A stretch of 64,000 nt of DNA from Pelecanus crispus (lineage: Eukaryota > Chordata > Aves > Pelecaniformes > Pelecanidae), in assembly GCF_030463565.1 (NCBI RefSeq), contig NC_134648.1:13557806-13621805 (forward strand), given 5' to 3'. This document shows, piece by piece, positions 1 through 39,062 of the stretch. Each line of letters begins with the position of its first letter. Position 1 is the stretch's first letter. The notes beneath the pieces are model-generated. The model saw only the letters and a program-made list of their open reading frames with translations. It did not search any database and had not been told where the DNA came from. The translations under genes were made by a program, and so were the position numbers.

Positions 1-27289
<27,289 letters not shown>

Positions 27290-27700
27290 AGATTAGCAAA
27301 ACAATCCTACGTGGATGGGACAAGCTCGCAACCTGAACAACAAACAGAAATGCACTTTAATGCAGCCAAATGTAAAGTTATGTATTTAAAATGAAAATGC
27401 AGGCAGGTTTCTGTAGACTGAAATGATTGACAGGGATACCATGGGCATGCAGGTTGACATGAGCTCCCAGCAGGCCATCGTGCCAAAAGACTTAGTACAA
27501 TCTTCAAATTGAGAACAGAGGTCTGAAAAGGGGGAGTAGGGAAGCAATTTGTCCCTTCCTCTGGTGCTGGAGAGACATGCTACATTGCCAGAGAATAGCT
27601 CTAGCATTTACGTTTTTTAAGTATTTACAAACTGGATTGTATAAAATAGCCACAAAAATTATTTGAGATGAAGAGTTTATTCTCTTCATCTGTGTGAGAC
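27290..27700 (+). mobile_element. Decayed CR1-like LINE reverse-transcriptase fragment
   Basis: Broken reading frames carry pieces typical of the C-terminal half of CR1 ORF2. These are MHFNAAKCKVMYLK (about 27350), QVDMSSQQAIVPKD (about 27448) and a weak ATKII-like piece near 27650. Stops and frame changes separate them, so this is an old, dead copy. Sense is plus. Boundaries are approximate and the subfamily is unknown. Confidence 0.6.
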
Positions 27701-27743
27701 CTATTTGAAATGTCCAAGTGTGAGACCTATTTGAAATACCCAA
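27692..27743. repeat. 26-bp tandem duplication
   Basis: GTGTGAGACCTATTTGAAAT plus GTCCAA is followed directly by the same 26-bp unit with two changes (ACCCAA). It lies at the end of the decayed LINE fragment. Confidence 0.9.
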
Positions 27744-28659
27744 GTTAGGTTTAAGGCAGAAGTTGTGAGGAGTCTTGATTACTGTATGTCACTACTATAA
27801 TGACGAGTTAAAGCAGAGATTTAGTGGGCAGCGTAAGGGAGGTTTGTTACGGAGTCCCTGCTCTGAGGGTGGCTCTAGCAGAGAGAGCAGGATGCCATAG
27901 CGTGCCCCTCCTGTGGTTGCACAGCTCCCTTTAATCCCCCCCTAGTCAGCTGGGAGTTGGCTTCACCCCCAAGATTAACTTCGCTGAAATTTTGTTCAGG
28001 ATGGATGTAAAGAAGCCACTAAGCTCCTTTATGTAGGCATGAGCTCAGTAGTCGCCCCACCCCGCCAAAAAAAAGCGCAAGTCACCCCCACCCCCTCCAG
28101 CCAGACAGCAAGGCTTGAGCAGATGCTAAACCCCATATTCAAACAGGTTTCCCAGGGGACAGAGGCTGAAAACAAGTTGCCGTCATGAGATGGTGGAAAT
28201 GTATGCAAGTGGAAAAGCAGGAGTAGAAATGCTGAGATGAAGCCGCAAAGAAAGTCACTGTAATAGAGCCAGTGATATTAAGGTCTTGAGTAAATGCCAA
28301 GGAGATAGAGCTTTTAGACCAATGGCCTCTTAAAAAAAGTTTGAGCAGTGTGAAAATAAAGAAAAAGTTCTGATGTATGATACTTCTGAGTTCAGAAAAA
28401 CTGGACTCCTAACTTTTTTTTTTTAATAAACATCTCTTCAAAGGTGCAGGACTCCCTCATCAATTCTTACTTTTAACAGTTAACTCTGGGCAGCAAGCTG
28501 GGGAAAAAAATGCAACAGTATCTCCTCAAGAAGAAAATACTGGGTACTGAACAGCTCTTTAGTGAGGAAAGATGTAACAGGTTCAAATATCTAACAGATG
28601 AAACTAGAGAATCCCTGAAACAAATTCCCAGTGGCAGTAATCAGTACTCTCTCTCTTGC
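27744..28659. other. Intergenic, no gene recognised
   Basis: Mixed sequence with a short C-rich stretch (about 28050-28110). No feature is recognised. Confidence 0.65.
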
Positions 28660-28835
28660 CGTCTTCTGAGACTGGATGCTGTTCTGGAAGATATGTTTTA
28701 GTAAAAACACAAGCTGTGCTTCAGTCAAACCGACAAGATTAGGGCTTTAATAAAAAATATGTGCATAAAACTTGAATTGCCAGTACTATACAGGATGTTG
28801 GACTAGATGATGTGCTCACAAACTGCACGATGGTT
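28660..28835 (+). mobile_element. Old CR1-type LINE 3' tail
   Basis: The string CTGGATGCTGTTCTGGAAGA followed by TATGTTTTAGTAAAAACACA and, about 80 nt on, ATACAGGATGTTGGACTAGATGATG resembles the 3' ends of ancient amniote CR1 copies (CAGGAGGTCAGACTAGATGATC type). It is strongly diverged, with approximate limits. Confidence 0.5.
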
Positions 28836-31800
28836 TCGTTTTTGCTGTTCACTTTCAAGTTAGATGTGTCTGCTCCTGAAGGCTCAGTTTCCACAACGTG
28901 GAAGCCCAGCTGACCCAGCCCAGAACCTGCTTCAGGCTCTGTGCAACAGGCAGTGGAGCAACAGTGTCTGTAGCTACAGCAGCTTTACCTCCTCCTACCT
29001 CATGCACTGTTTCTCAAGCGTGTATATTTATTTTTGTATACGCATCTATACTCTTAGCTTTCCCTTACTGTGATACGGAGTCCTCTCCAGCTCTGTGATT
29101 CTACCCCCTGCCAAACTGTGCAAAAAATGTACTTCCCTTCATGCAGAGAAAATGAAACAGAAAAAGGCAGTTTCAAATAAGCCTCTAGTGGCACATAGAC
29201 ACAGACAGTGAATGTCGGACACTAGAAAATGGTGAATTCTGTGCACAAAAACATTGAATTTGATGGCCCTTAGGGAAAATGCCAAACTTACAAAGCTGCA
29301 GAATGGTAGATCTGTGACACCCTGGAGAGATAAGCAGGAGATAGTAACTGGTACTTGTGGCACTAAGATGGCACTAACAGTTTATGCTCTTTTCATGTTT
29401 TTAGTTCAGTTGCGCAACCACAGAAGTTAACAAATGCATTGAATGGAATGTGTTGTATTATTGTGAAATGAAAACTCATGCTGAAGATCACAGAATTGCT
29501 GCAAGTGAATACGTGTCCTCAGCATAATGACTGTGATACCTGTGTTCTCCAAGAATGTTTTCTCTTTATGTGCATTATGGGCATGGTTTTATTTTATTTT
29601 TGCAAGCAAACAAGTATGTCCTTTCCTTATCATTCCTTAAGTAGGACCCCAAGCTCATCTTATTTTTTATGATTGTTCCTAAAATGGGCACCTGTGGATC
29701 AAATGTAATGCAGACTTGAAATTTCGAGGAAGCAAATTTATAAAAAGTCTAAGTCTAAGGGATGTGCATCCATGATTTATTAGTGTTCATGTGGATGCTG
29801 ATTTTTAAAACGCAAGCTTTCTAATGCAGTTTTTACAGCCAAGACACAGCAATAAACTGAAATTGTTCAGAAATAACTGCGGAAATGTTTATGCCGGGGA
29901 ACAAGCAAAAATTTCTGAAACTTCCTAAGAGTAAAAAAGTACATTTAAGCTGTGACCTTAGCTGTATTATTAAATATGTGTTCAAGTGAGGCTTATGCAA
30001 GCTACATATACATTTATCAAAGTATGATATTTCTTTCTATTTAATAAGACAGAGAGTTCAAGTTAGTCCTGTTTAGAATAATTTTAGTCTTTATAATCAT
30101 ATCCTGTTTCCATTTAAATTGATTAAATAACAATGAGTACTGTAGAACAGGACTAGGATTTTATTACATTAAAAATTCACTCAGGATAAATTCTCAGCAC
30201 TTAGGAAAAGCTTTTCATTTGCAAGGAACTACATACACGCATTGAGAATTTTAGTAATCTAGTAATATAGCATTCGGTTTATTAACTCATTCCAGTCTGT
30301 ACAATTCTAGGCAGTCCCCTCCATAACACATCTGTGTTTAGAAAGCCTGCCAGCGTGGCTCCTTGGCGGCAGACAGAATTGCCTGTGAAGCATTTCTAGA
30401 GTCCTGGCAGCCAGGGAGGCTGCGAGGCAGCCAGGGGCGGTCAAGGCCATGGTGAGGAGCCTCTGGTGTGCTCAGGGCTGCCCACACCCTTGGCCATCAG
30501 TTCCTAATGCTACTGTAAAGTGACACCACAAGCCAGTACGTTGGGAAGCTCCGTTTCCTTCAAGCACCTTAAGTTGCCAGTAGGTACTTAGACTATGCAG
30601 TTTTCCACAGATGGTGAGCAGCATGGATGTCATCAGTAGCAGTGAGGATGTATATGAGAGAGAAGAATGTGGAGGCAGCAAAAGGAGAAAAGAGAGGGAA
30701 AGAGTAACAGAGGTGGAAAAGAAGGAAGTGATATAGGAAAAGAAGGTATAAGAAAAGAGGTAGAGGTAAAAGGGATGAAGTTGATGAAGTCTATTATGAC
30801 TATTATGCAATATGAATGACATCAAATGGCTGTGGTAACGTTCATCCAAGGATGAGAAATCAGTAAATATGATTGAACTCTAGTGATGACCACAGTCTTA
30901 ATTGCACATTTGGGATTTATTATGAAAAAGAAAACATATTTTGTTTTTGCTGACGTGGTACAATATTCCTTTATCTTACTTTTTCAGCTTTTCAAATCTA
31001 CCTTTCCCTCTGTCCTTTCTAAACTTGAGGAGACAGTTATGTATACTACTAAGTCAATATAATGAATAATAGGTTATCTTTAAATAAAAGACTAAATTGA
31101 ACCTTTTAAAACTTTCCTTTTTATAGCAAGGATATATAATATAGCAAAGTTCATTTTTTCATCAAACAAAATAGCAAGTTCAAGATGACAGTTGTCCAAT
31201 GCCAAACAGATAGCCTTAAAATCCATTCTATGCCAAAATACTAAGATTAAAATTTAGGCCAGGCTATTACGTATATTCTCTACTCCCTTCCCCGTTTGAT
31301 ATGTAAACATTTTTTCTTTTAGAAAAGTAAAGTAAATGGAGAATACAGTTGCCAGCTCTCTGCATAATACCGGGGAAGCAGGTAGATAGAAAAGCAGCCT
31401 TTTATGCAGGAAAAATGTAAAACCAGTTCTGTTGCTTTATGGAATATATAGCTGAAATAATCAGAACTGTGTTAAAAGCAGAGGCCCCATGCAGGGCAGG
31501 TGAAGAATTGGAGCTACATGGCCAAGTGCGTTTCTTTGGGTCTGACTACAAATAAAGGAGACTGACTCTTGCTTGGTGAATTCTCTGTCTGTTTGAGAGG
31601 AAGCATAATAAAGGCATCAAAGAAATACCCAGACACAGGCAGGGAAGTGCTTACAGCTGACTGGGAGAAAAACTAAGATTAGATACAGAGTTTGTGAGCA
31701 GCAAATAAGCTGGAAAGTTTACTTGCAAGTACTAAAAGAAACATATTACCCCTTCCTGTTTGATTTCTTCTACACTAAGCGAAGCACAACTTTTGACACA

Positions 31801-34430
31801 TATTTTTTTAAATAAATAGGATTTCATAAAAGTACCTTATTCCTTCAACCAAATTACTTTTCTATTCGAAATATCTCTATAGATCATAAGACTTAGATAG
31901 CTGCTTATGTTAAAAGAGTCAAAAATAACAAAATCAGGGTTGAAAAGTGTGATGTGTATTTCCTAGATAAAGATACATATCAGAATTTGACTGTATTAAA
32001 ATAATTTTTTTTGTGATAAGACCAAATTCTTTTAATTTCTTTCTTGTACTTGTATTTTAGATGTTATCTGATTAGCACTTTTATTACATGACTCATAGTC
32101 TTTGTTCTTTGCAAGTCTTTAAAATACAGTATTGCTGTCCAAATGGGATAAATAAGTTTTCTGTTGGGTTATATACTGTTTTAAATACTAGTATTTTCTT
32201 ATTTAACAGAAGTGGTTATAATGCTGAGGAAGGGTGAACATCGGACCTATTCTGACCTGTATGTAAATTGCTAAAGAAATACAGATATTAAAACAAGTTA
32301 TGAAGTTGGTATTATTCAGCTCTATACTCTACCTGTGGGCACATGTATATATTTCTTGGTAATTGTTGGTGCACCACTAACTGCTTATGTGGAATGACAG
32401 GTGGGTGAGCTAGGGTGTGTATGTGCTACAGCTGGATATCTGCCTGTGACATACAAACACATAGGACACGTAGCTTTATCTTAGTTAGCTTCTGCATGAG
32501 CAGCAGCCCAGATGTATTAGCATTATCTTCGACTGAGGCTAGCTGAGTTAGTAAAGATCTGGCCCAGGAATTCATACTCCTGTGGCTTCCAGGCTCTTGG
32601 TAGCCAACAGCTAGATTAAAATTTGCTCAGTTAGCCTGGCCTGTGGGACAAAGACACCTCATGATTGCTGCATGCTAATTCCAGTAGCTGCAACAGCAAG
32701 GCAGGGAATGTTTGTGGAAGCACAGGAACCATATTGCCAATGCCCATGTCTTTGGCTGAACAAGACTCTGTGTCTTTTCCATCTGTTTAGAATAGCAACA
32801 AAGTGGAAAACACTTGCCCCTCATTTTACCTTTTGAAGGCACGTGAATGATGCATGCAGGGCAAGACCGTGTTCTCAGGCTAACAAAGAGCTGTGTCAGC
32901 TTCCTCCCTGGACAGTCCTCATACACCTTGGTTCCTGCTTGCCAGCATTCTGATGTTCTACTCCTGGCCTTTCCTGAGCAGGATTCCTCGCTTCAGAATG
33001 TGAAATGATTTTTCATTCATGTTTCTGCTCGGTTGACAAGATGAAATAATGAATTGCTACAGCTAAATCAAGCTGAAAGTTTATTAAAGTATTTGCATGA
33101 AATTGTATCAGCAGTACAGCAAGTAATTCCACATAAAAAAGCAAACATGCTGGTTCAGCTACAATGTTTTCTACAGAATAATGCATACCAGCTTTTTTTA
33201 GTTCTTATAAAACCACTTACCAATCTTCCTGTGGATTCCTTTTATTTTCTCTGTACTAGCCTTGCTTATTCAGAAATTATTACATCATATTAATGAATAA
33301 TGTCTTACACAAGCATCTGACATTTCTTTTCTGCAGTCATTGGCTTTAGCTTATTTTGTTGTGGGAGGCAGGCCAAAAGCTGATCCTGTAGTCTGTCCAC
33401 AGGCAAAAAGAAATTAGTATTGTGCACAGTAGAAAAAGTGTGTGAATTTCCTTATCACAGATATTTGTAGATCTGGATTTCTGCATTCAGCCAAGCTATT
33501 CGACAGGAAACTTGTCTAGGACTGGGTGCATAATGTTCGAGATTGAAATGAAGAGGTTTCCTTCACAGAAATGCCTTAGGTGAAAACAGTCCATACTTAT
33601 CAGATTGTCCCCATTTAATCTCTAATCCTGATTAACAACTGACTCTGTGATGCTCATTTATTATGACAGTAAGTGCTATCAGTCATACTGTAGCTTTTTC
33701 AATTAATTTAATAATTTCCCATAGGAATACACATACAGCAATTAATTTCTCAGAACGTTGGCAACATTTCTAAAATGTTTCTGTTAAACACATTCTGACC
33801 CCTTTAATGTTGCTCTGAATTTTAATTATTTTCCATTGCAGAATACTGTTTTAATGATGACCTGAATATGTTTCTTAAAAACGAACTATGTTTGTCGTTG
33901 CATATAGCAAGGGTGAAAGATTTGTTCCATGTGGATTGGTTATCAGCCCATTCATTATGAATGGTTAGTTTCTGGAAGAACTTAGACCTTAGAGGCCAGA
34001 TCAGGAGAAATACTGGGCACTCTCACTGCAGACATTTTGTATCTCACAGAAAAAGCAAACCAGAAGAAAATATGGCACGACATTTGCACGTATTCTGATT
34101 AGACCATGCATTCTTAAATTGTGAAACACATTGTAACAGGAAAAAAAAAATCATGCTGTTAACTTTTCCCCTCCTAATTTCAAATGCAATTCATGCAATT
34201 TATCTGAAGGTTGCAGGGACTCCTCACAATATGGGAAATATTTAGAAGTTCTAAACTTTTTCACCGGAAGTTTTGCTTTTTGTAGAAAAAGTTAATACCA
34301 GGTTTTCCTACTTTTCCTTTTTCTTCTCCTTCTACAATCTGTTTTACACTCCCATATTACCTGATTACACTTCTCCACCTTCCTTTCCCCATCAGAATTG
34401 TTGTTCCACATTTTCTTCCTGAATCATGTG
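28836..34430. other. Intergenic, no gene recognised
   Basis: AT-rich sequence. A purine-rich stretch (about 30650-30790) is described in the findings. No coding region, RNA gene or clear repeat is recognised. Confidence 0.65.
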
Positions 34431-36477
34431 TCTAACCACCATGTCGGGTTTTTTCCAAATCTTTGTCTGTCTGGTCTCCACTTCCAAAGATCCCCGATTT
34501 TTCCTCTCTTCCTCCTCTAAGATAGAAGAAATTTTCAATCAAAGTAGAAACTCTGACTTCTCTCTTCAGATCTTCTGAGACCTTTGAGCAACACCTGGAA
34601 ATAAAGCAAAGGATCAACCAACCTGCAGTTTTTTGCCTGCCAGCCACCAGCCAGCCGTAAATAATGACAACTGTAAATAACTGCTGGTCAGGCTATTTAA
34701 ATATGAAAATTATTAATTCTGAAAAGTGCATTTAATTTTGAAAATCTTCATTCAGGTTTCCAGTGCGAATTGGGAAAAACTGCAGAAATAAACCTTCAGC
34801 TACCTGACCATACCATTCTCCTGCAGTATTTCCATACAGCAGGTGCTGTCTGGCAGACTCTGAGATCACCCGCTTTTTCTCATGAGCAGGGGCACTGCCT
34901 CTAGTTTCAGCCATTTTTGATCACTCTGTATGTTGTGCATCAGTGCTGTGAGAAATGGCCCGTTGTGAGCAGGAGAAAGAGCCTCTGAGTTTGTATGACT
35001 GAGTGATGAACTACATGTTCTTCCCTTCTTATCCCACACGTGTACAGGCTTACTTTCCAGGTTAATGTCTCTGCAATGATCCTCTGCAGCAAAGCAAACA
35101 ACTCTCTCTCAGAGCATGAGCAGTGAATGGCTTTGATCATCCGGCCTGCTACGATTTGTGGGTACATCGGTGATGAGAATAGGTTCAGAAGCAACACTAA
35201 AAGCAGCAGAACTTCAAGCTGATGATTTCATGAGGGTTGCAAGAAAGATGAGTAAACTAGTACCCCTGCCACTCATAGCACTACCCAGTATGGCGTGTAA
35301 GGCCTTGTGTCCCATAAAACAGGCTGCTTCTGCCATCAGACCAGAACTGAGTTCCCCCTGTCTGACATAACATTGTTTACCAAATTATGTAGGTAAGAGA
35401 GAAATGCATTCCTGGAACATAAAACCCTAGGAACGCAGTGTCATATGACACAGTGCTACATTGAGACATTCTGAGCCTGAATTTCAGGGAAGCTGAGGTC
35501 AGAAGTCAGACAGCATTTCTGAAAAACTCTGTCTTTATAATTTCTCCTTTGCCAGGCATGCTTACTATAATCTGGGTCATATTGCTTAAGGTCATTCTGT
35601 TATTTAGGTAATTAATGAGAAGACATGCAAATCCTTCCTAACACTGAAGCAAGTGTTAATTTTATGCTTTATTGGTCTGTTTTTCGAACCTATGTGCCAG
35701 TACTGCTGATTTGCTCCTCCTTTTCAAGGCCAAATGCATTTACCGCTTAACACCAAACGATGATTAAAACTGCACTCAGAGCACGACATGGAAGATGATT
35801 GCTGATAATTTAACCACTTGACTCTGCAGTGCCATTAGGCAACTGGCTGTTGACATACCCTTTCTGTTGGTAACCAAGTTCAGGTAACCAAGTGGTGTGC
35901 TGTGTAAAGACCACATTCCAGGAGAGCTGTAGAATAAATGAAGCTGAACTGGTTTCTGTTCAGATCTCAACAAGTTCTCATTTTTTATCTTTCACAGTGT
36001 TTACTCTCCACTTTGTATCTTATTAGTTTCACTTATTTTTTATAAACACATTTTCTCCTCTAGCTGCTTGCTTAGCATTAGGGGACAGAGCTAGGACCTC
36101 AATTCAGGGCAAATTAGAATAAAAGGAAGCTTTCTTTATGATAGCATAACCTGCTTAGCCTACTTACAGTGAAAAAACAAATGCAGAAAGGAAATGTCAA
36201 TAGACAGTTACAATGATCTGACTCCTTGTCTACTTTTTAAGAATCTGGCAGTGAAAAGAGATGACTCAGGTCTTGGTGAGTTCCAGTGGGTGGTTCCACT
36301 TGGGCCTTTATGAGGATAGTGGAAAAAGCGGCTTAAAAACACCTGATTGCACTCTGCAACGTTAATTTCTGTCATTAGCCCAGCAGATTAGACAGTGTCA
36401 CAGCTACACCCCCCAGTATGTGTTCAGTACTGGGAGGTGGCCTGAAGCTGGCTGTCCAGACCAATGGTCTTTGTGAG

Positions 36478-36864
36478 TGTCCTGGTTTCGGCTGGGATAG
36501 AGTTAATTTTCTTCCTAGCAGCTGGCATAGTGCTGTGTTTTGGATTTAGTAGGAGAAGAATGCTGATAACACGCTGATGTTTTAGTTTCTGCTAAGCGGT
36601 GCTTACTCTAGTCAAGGACTTTTCAGCTTCCCATGCTCTGCACAAGAAACTGGGAGGGGGCACAGCCAGAATAGTTGATCCAAACTGCCCAAAGGGCTAT
36701 TCCATACCATATGATGTCGTGCTCAGTATATAAGCTGGGGGGAATTGGCTGGGGGGCAGCGATCGCTGCTCGGGGACTGGCTGGGCATCGGTCTGTGGGT
36801 GGTGAGCAATTACATTGTGCATCACTTGTTTTGTTTGTTTATTATTATTATTATTATTATTATT

Positions 36865-36940
<76 letters not shown>

Positions 36941-37075
36941 CCTTCCTTTTCTGTCCTATTAAACTCTCTTTATCTCAACCTACATCTCAACCCACAAATT
37001 TTACTTTTTTTCGATTCTCTCCCCCATCCCACTGGCTGTGTGCTGTTTAGCTGCCTGCCGGGTTAAATGACAACA
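36478..37075 (+). mobile_element. Solo LTR of an avian endogenous retrovirus (ERVL-like), with exact TSD
   Basis: A 598-bp long terminal repeat, plus orientation, beginning TGTCCTGGTTTCGGCTGG and ending GGGTTAAATGACAACA. It is flanked by perfect 5-bp target duplications GTGAG (36473-36477 and 37076-37080). A TATA-like box (GTATATAAGC, about 36727) and a polyadenylation segment (CCTATTAAAC, about 36955) mark the usual U3-R-U5 order. A trinucleotide array sits between them (36841-36939). No gag, pol or env sequence adjoins it. It belongs to the same family as the copy at 4258-4846. Confidence 0.92.
36841..36939 (+). repeat. Compound microsatellite (ATT)9(GTT)11(ATT)13
   Basis: Ninety-nine bases of pure trinucleotide repeat inside the solo LTR. 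Hydrophobic 'ORFs' rich in I, V, L, C or Y across it are translation artefacts of the repeat. Confidence 0.97.
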
Positions 37076-37080
37076 GTGAG

Positions 37081-39010
37081 TTACCTTCACGTGAGCCCCA
37101 AGCTTTCCAGATAAGGCATGTTACGGGCCCACGTGGCTGGACAGTGCAATGTGGTTACATCAGGAACAGCGACCCAGCCCCCAAAAAGTTACAGTAAATG
37201 ACGGGGTTGAGACAGGATAGAACAAGCCTCAGACACAGGCTGTTTACATGGGCACTGGAAATCTCAGACCGTTTTTTTCTGTCAGTATACCATTCCCAGT
37301 GTTACTTTTCAACAACTCTCTGGCCATACAGTGAGGCAGTTCAGGAACTAGTCCAACAAAGAATAAACGAGCACAAAGAAACACAGAGTATTATTCAGTG
37401 AGATCAAAGGTCCCTGCTCAGGTTCACTATTCACTCCCTCCCTCTTGAATTTGTGTGCCCAAGAACAAGAATCAAAAGACAGAAACTTCTGCCAACACCC
37501 CAATATATATCCTAAGCCTCAGCTTAACCAAGCTGAAACTCCAATTCCACATTTGTAGAGGCAGAATCTGTAAAACCAGTCAAAAAGTATGTAGTGGCAT
37601 CTAAAGAGAAATTAAAATGGGTCTTTGATCAGATTAAAGATCGTGTTTTTATCATCATGAAATAACTTAGATTTGGGAGCTTTTGCCCTGCAGACAGGTA
37701 TGTCCAGCTACCTTATTGCTATAAATTAGAAGGAATCCTTGAAGGAACATACTCCTCCTTAGAAGAAATATTTGAATTTTCAGCTATGTTAGTATAAACT
37801 CAGCTGCAGACAGGGTATAAATTTGATCATTAGAATTAATCCTAACCTAGTATTAAATATGAATCATGACTAATGGGTGTATCCCAGAATAAGGGCATAT
37901 ACATTCTCTACACAGAAATTTACAAATGTGATAGTTATCACAAGTAATAAATGCCAGATTATAAATACCTCACCTGCAGACAAGTGCTGCATGGCTGAAG
38001 TCTTGCGCAGCCGTTTTTGAGTCACGCAAGGACTCTCCTTGCAGCTCTGCATACTCACTCTCCTCTTGCGCTGCCTCCCTTTTATCAGTCTGCAATTTGG
38101 ACTGCTGCTCGTCTTGGCCTCCCCCTGCAGCGCTGTGCTCCATTACGTGCGGGTTGTGCTGTGCTTCACAAGCGCCTGCAGAGAGCTTTGCAGAAGGAGA
38201 CACTGAGCAAGAATAAGGTGCCAGGAAGATTTTCTTGCTTTGGAAATATTTTTACTTCCCTTGCTACCTAGCTTAAAGAGCTGACATTGGCTGAACTCTT
38301 TAACATATTTTCTGCCTGAGCCCATTCCCAGAACTCGGATGCTGTAGGCTAGACTTAAGAGTTGGGATGAGGTAATTGACAGTGAGGTGGAGTTGTTCAG
38401 CCCTCTTCCGGTTACAAACAGTAAGTTATTTATTTCTGTCAGGAGGACACTTGAGATTCCCTGTACTGTGATGAGAACTCCCTCTTTTCCTGGTATTTTT
38501 AATAAAAGCTTTGACTTTTTAGAGAAGGTGCTTTCTGAGTCTGGGGAAAAAAAAAGAATCAGTAGTAAGGCCTCTGAAGGCTGGTACTACATTTAAGGTA
38601 CCTGACGGAGCTTTCATGACCCTTAGTTGGGATGGCCTAAGTTTATTACAGGGTGTGTTTCATTCTTAATTTGCAGCAAGACAAAATAACCTTTAATTCC
38701 TGTCTTCCTGCATTCTAATATAGGATACGAGCAGACTAACCAGAAAAGTTTCTTTCCCCATTTCATGCAAACCATTGGCTCATGCAATAGAAAAAAAAAA
38801 AAATGTAGCTGGCTATTTAAGGTGATCTGTGAACTATTAAAGAGCTGCATCAGAACTGAGAATCTGGCTTTTGTTTTTACCTTTTGGGATAGAAACATCA
38901 TAGCTATCTATTTTACGGTGTTTCTAATTAATTAAGCACTAATGAAAATAGGTACACAGTATTAAAAATATGCATTTTGTATATTTGTACATAAATCTGT
39001 GTACAGTGTA
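37081..39010. other. Intergenic, no gene recognised outside the exon-like segment at 37974-38175
   Basis: AT-rich sequence downstream of the solo LTR. Apart from the unidentified segment described separately, nothing is seen. Confidence 0.6.
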
Positions 39011-39013
39011 TTG

Positions 39014-39062
39014 TATGTACAGTATGTACATACAGGTTGTACTTATGTACAGTATGTACATA
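39014..39062. repeat. Two copies of a 19-bp near-palindromic motif, 30 bp apart
   Basis: TATGTACAGTATGTACATA occurs identically at 39014-39032 and 39044-39062. Each copy contains self-complementary TGTACA. Confidence 0.95.

Larger units (their letters stand above)
34431..38175 (-). other. Cluster of splice-compatible short ORFs, unidentified
   Basis: Four minus-strand segments look exon-like. (1) 38175-37974 contains a frame from MEHSAAGG to AALVC and ends at a strong donor CAG|GTGAGG. (2) 35145-35054 reads RMIKAIHCSCSERELFALL and ends AAA|GTAAGC. (3) 34914-34804 starts ATGGCTGAAACT in a good Kozak context, includes RQHLLYGNTAGEWYGQ and ends CAG|GTAGCT. (4) From 34594 there is a strong acceptor, TTTGCTTTATTTCCAG. 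Segments 3 and 4 join in frame and stop after 56 residues. I recognise no protein family, and the phases of segments 1 and 2 do not join simply to 3. A solo LTR (36478-37075) lies between segments 1 and 2. This may be an unannotated small gene or lncRNA, or chance. Confidence 0.25.

Noticed and set aside
30472-30849. 125-codon minus-strand frame rich in S, L, F and Y
   Set aside because: It reads the pyrimidine-rich complement of a purine tract; no protein family resembles it.
36675-37066. Frames rich in I, V, L, C or Y that look like membrane proteins
   Set aside because: They are direct translations of the ATT/GTT trinucleotide repeat inside the solo LTR.
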